From: Xanthobacteraceae bacterium | GTDB taxonomy: Bacteria; Pseudomonadota; Alphaproteobacteria; Rhizobiales; Xanthobacteraceae | Direction: 5' to 3' | Length of the DNA: 5,473 nt | Assembly: GCA_030037105.1 (NCBI GenBank) | Contig: JASHRY010000183.1 | Span: 1-5,473 of the forward strand | Part shown: piece by piece, positions 1-5,473 of the stretch | Numbering within the stretch: the first letter of the stretch is position 1 | Layout of the letters: each line of letters opens with the position of its first letter | The notes under the pieces: generated by a model | The model's input: only the letters and a program-made list of their open reading frames with translations | Database searches by the model: none | Told to the model about the DNA's origin: nothing | Translations under genes and position numbers: made by a program

Positions 1-30
1 CAAACATCCGGACCGCCAGAGGACTTGCAC

Positions 31-36
31 AAGGAG
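31..36 (+). promoter_or_regulatory. Ribosome binding site of ahcY
   Basis: AAGGAG lies four bases before the ATG at 41. It is a near-perfect Shine-Dalgarno sequence and fixes the ahcY start. Only 40 bases of leader are visible, so the promoter and any SAM- or SAH-responsive leader RNA would lie outside the window. Confidence 0.85.
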
Positions 37-40
37 TGCC

Positions 41-1465
41 ATGAGCACGTCGACCAAGCCCAAGAAGACTTCGCCTGCCGATTACGTCGTCAAGGACCTT
101 GGCCTTGCCGAATGGGGCCGCAAGGAGATCGCGATCGCCGAGACCGAGATGCCCGGCCTGATGGCAACGCGCGAAGAGTATGGGCGGCTGCAGCCGCTGC
201 GTGGCGCGCGCATCGCCGGCTCGCTGCACATGACCATACAGACCGCGGTGCTGATCGAGACGCTCAAGGCGCTCGGCGCCGACGTGCGCTGGGCGTCCTG
301 CAACATCTACTCGACGCAGGACCACGCCGCCGCCGCGGTCGCCGCCGGCGGCACGCCGGTGTTCGCCGTGAAGGGCGAATCGCTTCGCGACTATTGGGAA
401 TACACTCACCGCATCTTCGAATGGGGGGACGGCGGCGCGCCGAACATGATCCTCGACGACGGCGGCGACGCGACGTTGCTCATGCACCTCGGCTCGCAGG
501 CGGAAATTACCCCGACGGTGCTCGAGCGACCGAACAACGAGGAAGAGGAGGCGCTGTTCGCCGCCATCAAGCGACGATTGCTGAACAAGCCCGGTTGGTA
601 CAACCAGACCGCCAAGGGCATTCGCGGCGTGACCGAAGAAACGACGACCGGCGTGCATCGCCTCTATCAGATGGAGAAGGAAGGCCGGCTCTTGTTCCCC
701 GCCATCAACGTCAACGACAGCGTCACCAAATCAAAGTTCGACAATCTCTACGGCTGCCGCGAATCGCTGGTCGACGGCATCCGCCGCGGCACCGACGTGA
801 TGATGGCCGGCAAGGTAGCGATGGTCGCCGGCTTTGGCGACGTCGGCAAGGGCTCGGCGGCTTCGCTGCGCCAGGCCGGCTGCCGCGTCATGGTCTCGGA
901 GATCGATCCGATCTGCGCGCTGCAGGCGGCGATGGAAGGCTACGAGGTCACCACCATGGAGGACGCGGCGCCGCGCGCCGACATCTTCGTCACCGCCACC
1001 GGCAACATCGACGTCATCACCATCGAGCATATGCGCAAGATGAAACACCGCGCCATCGTGGCCAACATCGGCCATTTCGATTCCGAGATCCAGGTCGCGG
1101 CGCTGAAGAACTTGAAATGGCATAACGTCAAGCCGCAGGTCGACGAGATCGAGTTCCCCGACGGCAAGCGCATCATCCTGTTGTCCGAAGGCCGGCTGGT
1201 CAATCTCGGCAACGCCATGGGCCACCCGAGCTTCGTCATGTCGTCGTCGTTCACCAATCAGACGGTGGCGCAGATCGAGCTTTGGACCAATCCCGGCAAA
1301 TACCAGAAGAAAGTATATACGTTGCCGAAGCAGCTCGACGAGAAGGTCGCCCGCCTCCATCTCGACAAGATCGGGGTGAAGCTCACCAAACTCAACGACA
1401 AACAGGCGGCTTACATCGGCGTTCCGAGCGGCGGTCCTTACAAGACGGATCATTACCGGTACTGA
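41..1465 (+). CDS. ahcY: Adenosylhomocysteinase (S-adenosyl-L-homocysteine hydrolase)
   Basis: This cytosolic, NAD-dependent enzyme reversibly splits S-adenosylhomocysteine into adenosine and homocysteine. It relieves product inhibition of SAM-dependent methyltransferases and feeds the methionine cycle. The 474-residue protein appears complete. Visible family motifs are the substrate-domain SLHMTIQTA (61-69) and CNIYSTQD (87-94), ETTTG (200-204), the [12 protein letters not shown] block (227-238) with the catalytic-type K230, D234 and N235, the Rossmann glycine motif GFGDVGKG (264-271), NIGHFDSEI (342-350), and the C-terminal KTDHYRY (468-474), which in the family reaches into the NAD site of a neighbouring subunit. 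Residues about 154-200 form the insert found in long bacterial forms and absent from the shorter human-type enzyme. The ATG at 41 is chosen because of the strong ribosome binding site just before it. The gene is followed by a hairpin-rich gap, so it may be transcribed apart from the next gene. No key motif is missing. Confidence 0.98.
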   Translation: MSTSTKPKKTSPADYVVKDLGLAEWGRKEIAIAETEMPGLMATREEYGRLQPLRGARIAGSLHMTIQTAVLIETLKALGADVRWASCNIYSTQDHAAAAVAAGGTPVFAVKGESLRDYWEYTHRIFEWGDGGAPNMILDDGGDATLLMHLGSQAEITPTVLERPNNEEEEALFAAIKRRLLNKPGWYNQTAKGIRGVTEETTTGVHRLYQMEKEGRLLFPAINVNDSVTKSKFDNLYGCRESLVDGIRRGTDVMMAGKVAMVAGFGDVGKGSAASLRQAGCRVMVSEIDPICALQAAMEGYEVTTMEDAAPRADIFVTATGNIDVITIEHMRKMKHRAIVANIGHFDSEIQVAALKNLKWHNVKPQVDEIEFPDGKRIILLSEGRLVNLGNAMGHPSFVMSSSFTNQTVAQIELWTNPGKYQKKVYTLPKQLDEKVARLHLDKIGVKLTKLNDKQAAYIGVPSGGPYKTDHYRY

Positions 1466-1498
1466 CAAGTGTCATTCCCGATTCGCTGCGCCGCGGCG

Positions 1499-1537
1499 TC
1501 CGCGACGTCGCGGAGAAGAACCGCCGGTTTCGGTGGT
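1499..1537 (+). terminator. Two adjacent hairpins after ahcY, possible terminator
   Basis: Positions 1499-1514 are a perfect 16-bp palindrome (TCCGCGAC/GTCGCGGA), which as RNA gives a six-pair stem closed by an ACGU loop. Five bases later, 1520-1526 can pair with 1531-1537 (ACCGCCG with CGGUGGU, one G-U pair) around a four-base loop. They lie 34 and 55 bases after the ahcY stop. Neither is followed by a T run, so this is not a classical intrinsic terminator. It could instead stabilise the mRNA 3' end, act in Rho-linked termination, or, as double-stranded DNA, be a protein-binding palindrome. Base composition alone makes such stems fairly common here. Confidence 0.35.
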
Positions 1538-1544
1538 GAGCCGC

Positions 1545-1568
1545 GTCCGCGTTGAAATTGCCGCGGAC
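1545..1568 (+). repeat. Inverted repeat just upstream of the GT2-GtrA gene
   Basis: GTCCGCG (1545-1551) and CGCGGAC (1562-1568) are exact reverse complements around a ten-base AT-richer loop. The left arm is part of GCGTCCGCG (1543-1551), a direct copy of 1496-1504 at the preceding palindrome. The possible TTG start at 1552 would fall in the loop. A role in termination or in translation of the next gene is possible but unproven. Confidence 0.3.
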
Positions 1569-1587
1569 ATGGCGTTATCTGCCGGCG

Positions 1588-2736
1588 ATGAGCAGTGCAG
1601 CACCTCCAGCGACGGCGCGATCGATGCCGCCGACTCAGCATTCCGCCACGCGGCCGGCGCCGGAACTGAGCGTCATCGTGCCGACGTTCAATGAACGGGC
1701 CAACATTCCGATCCTGGTCGAGCGGCTCGCCGGCGCTCTTGCTTCCTGCGACTGGGAGGCCATTTTCGTCGACGATAATTCTCCCGACGGCACCGCCGCC
1801 GTGGTGCGCGCCATCGGCGCGACCGACGGCCGCGTGCGCTGCATTCGCCGCATCGGCCGCCGCGGCCTTGCCGGCGCCTGCCTTGAGGGAATGCTGGCGA
1901 GCCAGGCCCGCTACGTCGCGGTCATGGATGCCGACCTGCAGCATGACGAGACGCTGCTCCCCGCCATGCTCGATTGCCTGCGCGGCGGCCGCGCCGACGT
2001 CGTCGTCGCCAGCCGCTATCTCGACGGCGGCGCCGCCGCGGGCCTTTCGCCATGGCGCGCGCGCGTAAGCCGCTGGTCGAACGCCCTGGTGCGGGCGCTT
2101 TTCGCCATCGATCTCACCGATCCGATGAGCGGTCATTTCATGATCCGACGCGACGACTTCGAAGGACTAGCTCCCGCCATCTCCTCGCAAGGTTTCAAGA
2201 TCCTGCTCGATATTCTGGCGACCGCGCGCGGCCGCCTGCGCACCCTCGAACTGCCCTCCGCCTTTCGCCAGCGCCAGCATGGCGAGAGCAAGTTCGACAA
2301 CAAGATCGCGCTCGACTTTGCCGCCCTGGTGACGGCGAAGCTCACCAACGATGCCGTGTCCGCGCGCTTCCTCTTGTTCTGCCTGGTCGGGTTGACCGGT
2401 ATCGGCGTGCACCTGAGCATATTGCGCATGCTGCTGATGACAACTTTGTCGTTCGCCCCGGCGCAGGCACTGGCGACAATCGGCGCCATCACCTGGAATT
2501 TCGTCCTCAACAACGTGTTCACGTACCATGACCAGCAATTGACCGGCTGGCGCTTGCTCGACGGCTTCATCCGCTTTCAGGTGATCTGCGCCATCGGCGC
2601 GATCTCCAATGTCGGCATCGCCACCTGGATTTACCATTACAACAACGTATGGTGGATCGCCGGCCTCGGCGGGGCGCTGATCGGCAGTGTCTGGAACTTC
2701 GTGGTCAGCGCCGCCTTCGTGTGGCGCCAGCGCTGA
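1588..2736 (+). CDS. GT2 polyprenyl-phosphate glycosyltransferase fused to a GtrA-type membrane domain
   Basis: This is predicted to transfer a sugar from a nucleotide-sugar donor to polyprenyl phosphate at the cytoplasmic membrane, like dolichyl-phosphate mannose synthases. From the ATG at 1588 the protein has 382 residues. The N-terminal GT-A domain shows SVIVPTFNE (28-36), the donor-binding DDNSPDGT (62-69), the DADLQHDE block (114-121) with the DAD metal-binding motif, DPMSGHFMIRR (178-188) and the QRQHGESKF loop (228-236). From about 260 to 380 follow four hydrophobic segments of GtrA type, with WNFVLNNVFTY (303-313) echoed by WNFVVSAAFVW (369-379), consistent with an internally duplicated four-helix membrane domain. 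GtrA-like domains are linked to anchoring or translocating lipid-linked sugars. Alternative in-frame starts are TTG 1552 and ATG 1624; none has a convincing ribosome binding site, and the catalytic domain begins after all three. The sugar is unknown. The GT39 gene downstream is the likely user of the product. Confidence 0.9.
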   Translation: MSSAAPPATARSMPPTQHSATRPAPELSVIVPTFNERANIPILVERLAGALASCDWEAIFVDDNSPDGTAAVVRAIGATDGRVRCIRRIGRRGLAGACLEGMLASQARYVAVMDADLQHDETLLPAMLDCLRGGRADVVVASRYLDGGAAAGLSPWRARVSRWSNALVRALFAIDLTDPMSGHFMIRRDDFEGLAPAISSQGFKILLDILATARGRLRTLELPSAFRQRQHGESKFDNKIALDFAALVTAKLTNDAVSARFLLFCLVGLTGIGVHLSILRMLLMTTLSFAPAQALATIGAITWNFVLNNVFTYHDQQLTGWRLLDGFIRFQVICAIGAISNVGIATWIYHYNNVWWIAGLGGALIGSVWNFVVSAAFVWRQR

Positions 2737-2753
2737 GGCGAACGGCGGCCGCG

Positions 2754-2782
2754 ATCCGCGCTTGCCGATCCCGCCCGCGGAT
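2754..2782 (+). repeat. Short inverted repeat between the two glycosyltransferase genes
   Basis: ATCCGCG (2754-2760) and CGCGGAT (2776-2782) are exact reverse complements around a 15-base loop, within the 61-base gap between the GT2-GtrA stop and the chosen start of the next gene. There is no T run after it. It may be a weak mRNA structure or chance in GC-rich DNA. Confidence 0.25.
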
Positions 2783-2797
2783 GTTAGTCCATCGGCC

Positions 2798-4381
2798 ATG
2801 ACGACGGCGCCGGTCGATAAATATCCGCAACCGCTGCATCGTCGCTTTCTCAATGAAATGACCGGCCGCTGGGGCGACGACGCCGCGCGCGAAGACATCG
2901 CCTTCATCTTCTCGCCGCTCGTGCTCTCGCTGTTGGCGATCGCCTTTCTCTATCCGATCGTGGTCTGTGCGGTATTTTTCCCAACGCCTTACGTCGATCT
3001 GCGCGAGCACATCAACTGGGGCCTGAACGTTCCTCTGTCCACCTTGACCGCCGCGCCGCTGCCGTCCTGGATTTCGGCGCTGGCGTCCCTGGTCGGGTTT
3101 CGCGACGCTTGGTTCTACATGGTGGTGGCGCAGGGCCTCAACGCCGTCACGTTCTACTACCTGATCCGGATCGCGCGCGAATTCATCGGCGCCGATGCCG
3201 TCGCGCCTTTCGTGCTGGTCGGGGCGTGCAGCTTTTATCTGTCGGCTTGGCTGCCGACGACGGCGCTCAATGCCGATCAGGTGCAGACGCCGTTGTGGGC
3301 CGGGGCGATCTATTACGCGTTGCGGGCGAGGAGCGACGACCGCTGGAGGGATTGGCTGCTGCTCGGCGTCATGCTCGGGCTCTCCATGCTCGCCAAGTAT
3401 TTCACCGTCATTCTCATTGCCGCCCTGGCGGCCGCCGCGGTGTCGTTGCGCGAGTTCCGGCCTGTCTTTGTCAACCGGAAGCTCTATGTCGCCGGCGTGC
3501 TGGGCGTCGCCATCGTCATGCCGCACGCCGTGGCCGAGCTGCGCAGCCGCTTCACGCTCGATCACGGCTTGGCCTATCTGCATTTTCAATATTTTCAATC
3601 CTCGCTGATCGAACGGCTCCATTCGCTCTGGAACTTGTTCGCGCCGATCGGACTGTTGCTGCTGCCGCTGGCGATTGTTGCGGCCAAGTCGTGGTGGAGC
3701 CGCACGGCCCTGGTACAATGGCGGACCGCGCCGACGCGGAGCCGATTCATCCTCGTCGCCGCAATTGCATTCGCAGTCATCATGGTGGCCATGATCCTCG
3801 GCGTCGACCTCGAATATCGGGTCAGGTTTTCCTACGCCTGGCTGCCGATCGCCGGGCTCGTGACCTTCTGTCTGGTACGCGTCGCGTCAACCGCATTGCG
3901 CCCGCTCGCCGAGGTCACGCTGGCGATCTGGATCGCCGTTTGCGTCGGCAGCGTAATCTACGGGCTCACGGCCCTGCGGGAGCAATTGCGCGAGCCGGCG
4001 CCCGCGGCGGCCGCGGCGATGCGGCGCGATTGGGACAGCAGGTTCACCTGCGGCCCCGGCTACATCATCGGCGACCGTCTCGAAGCGCAGGCGGTCGCGC
4101 TCTATTACGGCGACTTCTGGCACCGGATCGTCGGGCTGTCGAACCGGGATTACGCCTTCGCCCCGTGGACCGACATGGAGCGCATCCGCCGCCTCGGCGC
4201 TATCGTGGTCCGCCGGCCCAAGACGGCGCCCCGGCTCGACAACGACTATAAGTTCGACAAGGCCGAGTATGACTTTCCCGAGCGCACCGCAGCGGTGACG
4301 CTGAGCCTGCCCTATCGCCGAACTTGGTCGGACAAGCTGAAAACTTACGTCTATTCGTTCATCCGGCCGCATGATTGTTGA
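2798..4381 (+). CDS. GT39 (ArnT/PMT-like) integral membrane glycosyltransferase
   Basis: This is predicted to move a sugar from a polyprenyl-phosphate carrier to an acceptor on the periplasmic face of the inner membrane. The 527-residue protein starts with about 33 polar residues, then many hydrophobic segments, among them about 36-62, 101-125, 135-155, 185-215, 228-243, 278-296, 316-335, 345-362 and 370-390, and ends in a soluble tail from about 391. The first outer loop has the family layout: an acidic cluster DLREHINW (67-74), then PLPSWISALASLVG (87-100). The segment GLSMLAKYFTVIL (194-206) matches the usual GT39 'alaKY' helix. The exact acceptor is unknown; lipid A, LPS core, another lipid or a protein are all possible. 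The ATG at 2798 is chosen because the in-frame region before it, reaching back to 2687, overlaps the previous gene and looks unlike a membrane-protein N terminus. No strong ribosome binding site is visible, so translation may depend on the upstream gene. Confidence 0.85.
   Translation: MTTAPVDKYPQPLHRRFLNEMTGRWGDDAAREDIAFIFSPLVLSLLAIAFLYPIVVCAVFFPTPYVDLREHINWGLNVPLSTLTAAPLPSWISALASLVGFRDAWFYMVVAQGLNAVTFYYLIRIAREFIGADAVAPFVLVGACSFYLSAWLPTTALNADQVQTPLWAGAIYYALRARSDDRWRDWLLLGVMLGLSMLAKYFTVILIAALAAAAVSLREFRPVFVNRKLYVAGVLGVAIVMPHAVAELRSRFTLDHGLAYLHFQYFQSSLIERLHSLWNLFAPIGLLLLPLAIVAAKSWWSRTALVQWRTAPTRSRFILVAAIAFAVIMVAMILGVDLEYRVRFSYAWLPIAGLVTFCLVRVASTALRPLAEVTLAIWIAVCVGSVIYGLTALREQLREPAPAAAAAMRRDWDSRFTCGPGYIIGDRLEAQAVALYYGDFWHRIVGLSNRDYAFAPWTDMERIRRLGAIVVRRPKTAPRLDNDYKFDKAEYDFPERTAAVTLSLPYRRTWSDKLKTYVYSFIRPHDC
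3582..3599 (+). repeat. Perfect tandem 9-bp duplication inside the GT39 gene
   Basis: ATTTTCAAT occurs twice back to back. It encodes the overlapping peptide HFQYFQ (residues 262-267) and stands out as an AT-rich patch in a GC-rich gene. The repeat unit is a multiple of three, so gain or loss of one copy would keep the reading frame. Confidence 0.8.
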
Positions 4382-4406
4382 TGCGCCGGCGCGATCCGCA
4401 CACGCC

Positions 4407-4412
4407 GGAGGG
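4407..4412 (+). promoter_or_regulatory. Shine-Dalgarno-like site before an alternative lepA start
   Basis: GGAGGG lies eight bases before an in-frame GTG at 4421. It is a better-placed site than AGGGGG (4451-4456), which sits 18 bases before the ATG at 4475. Its left part is also the right arm of a six-pair hairpin (CCGGCG 4386-4391 with CGCCGG 4403-4408), so it could be partly masked in the mRNA. It either marks the true lepA start or is a chance match. Confidence 0.4.
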
Positions 4413-4474
4413 CTCGAGGCGTGCGCATCCCGCCGCCGCTTGAGACCCGCAGGGGGTGGTGCTATCCGGGCGCC

Positions 4475-5473
<999 letters not shown>

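Noticed and set aside
1..40. Possible SAM- or SAH-responsive riboswitch upstream of ahcY
   Set aside because: Only 40 bases of leader are in the window and they show a ribosome binding site but no recognisable aptamer core.
25..1125. 366-codon plus-strand open frame overlapping ahcY in another frame
   Set aside because: The product is dominated by Arg, Gly and His without any motif, while the ahcY frame carries every expected catalytic motif.
731..1468. Minus-strand open frame of 245 codons opposite the 3' half of ahcY
   Set aside because: Its composition mirrors the ahcY codons and shows no independent start signal or domain.
1469..1555. 28-codon GTG-started frame right after the ahcY stop
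   Set aside because: There is no ribosome binding site, and the peptide is a low-complexity Arg/Ala/Ser string running through the hairpin cluster.
1552..1580. Promoter-like pair TTGAAA (1552-1557) and TTATCT (1575-1580) with a 17-base spacer
   Set aside because: The -35-like element is good, but the -10-like element matches the consensus at only two of six positions, so this is not enough to call a promoter.
2055..2065. Alternating GC tract of 11 bases in the GT2-GtrA gene, possible Z-DNA or slippage site
   Set aside because: It is simply Arg and Ala codons (CGC GCG CGC) and is expected by chance at this GC content.
2705..3718. Long open frame of 337 codons on the minus strand across the GT39 gene
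   Set aside because: It is Arg-, Gln- and His-rich with no domain pattern, and lies opposite a well-supported membrane protein. Such antisense openness is common in GC-rich genomes.

Overview
This is a compact, high-GC bacterial chromosomal segment with four protein genes, all on the + strand: a complete S-adenosylhomocysteine hydrolase gene (ahcY), a GT2-GtrA polyprenyl-phosphate sugar synthase, a GT39-type membrane glycosyltransferase, and the first 333 codons of elongation factor 4 (lepA), which runs off the right edge. The AhcY carries the roughly 40-residue insert of the long bacterial form. The LepA sequence resembles those of Rhizobiales relatives of Bradyrhizobium and Rhodopseudomonas, as far as I can judge from memory. 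Together with the GC-rich codon use, this suggests an alphaproteobacterium, probably of order Hyphomicrobiales (Rhizobiales). The species cannot be told from the window.

Layout. Positions 1-40 hold the end of the ahcY leader with a clear ribosome binding site; ahcY fills 41-1465. The gap that follows has no convincing gene but holds three closely spaced GC-rich hairpins, including a perfect 16-bp palindrome, and is the best candidate for a transcription break. The glycosyltransferase pair occupies about 1588-2736 and 2798-4381, separated by 61 bases with one short inverted repeat, and looks co-transcribed. A 93-base gap then leads to lepA, whose start is ambiguous: the family-like ATG is at 4475, but an in-frame GTG at 4421 has the better Shine-Dalgarno sequence.

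How the genes relate. AhcY removes the methyltransferase by-product S-adenosylhomocysteine, and LepA is a ribosome-associated GTPase; both are housekeeping genes with no obvious link to each other. The two middle genes form a plausible functional unit: the GT2 domain would charge a polyprenyl phosphate with a sugar at the inner membrane face, the fused GtrA-type membrane domain would anchor the enzyme and may help the lipid-sugar cross the membrane, and the GT39 enzyme would transfer the sugar to an acceptor on the periplasmic side. The acceptor (lipid A, LPS core, another lipid or a protein) cannot be deduced.

I see no mobile element, CRISPR array, tRNA, rRNA or recognisable riboswitch. The window looks mostly ordinary. 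The parts that deserve a second look are the glycosyltransferase pair, the altered acidic motif in its GT39 member, the lepA start and the hairpin cluster after ahcY.
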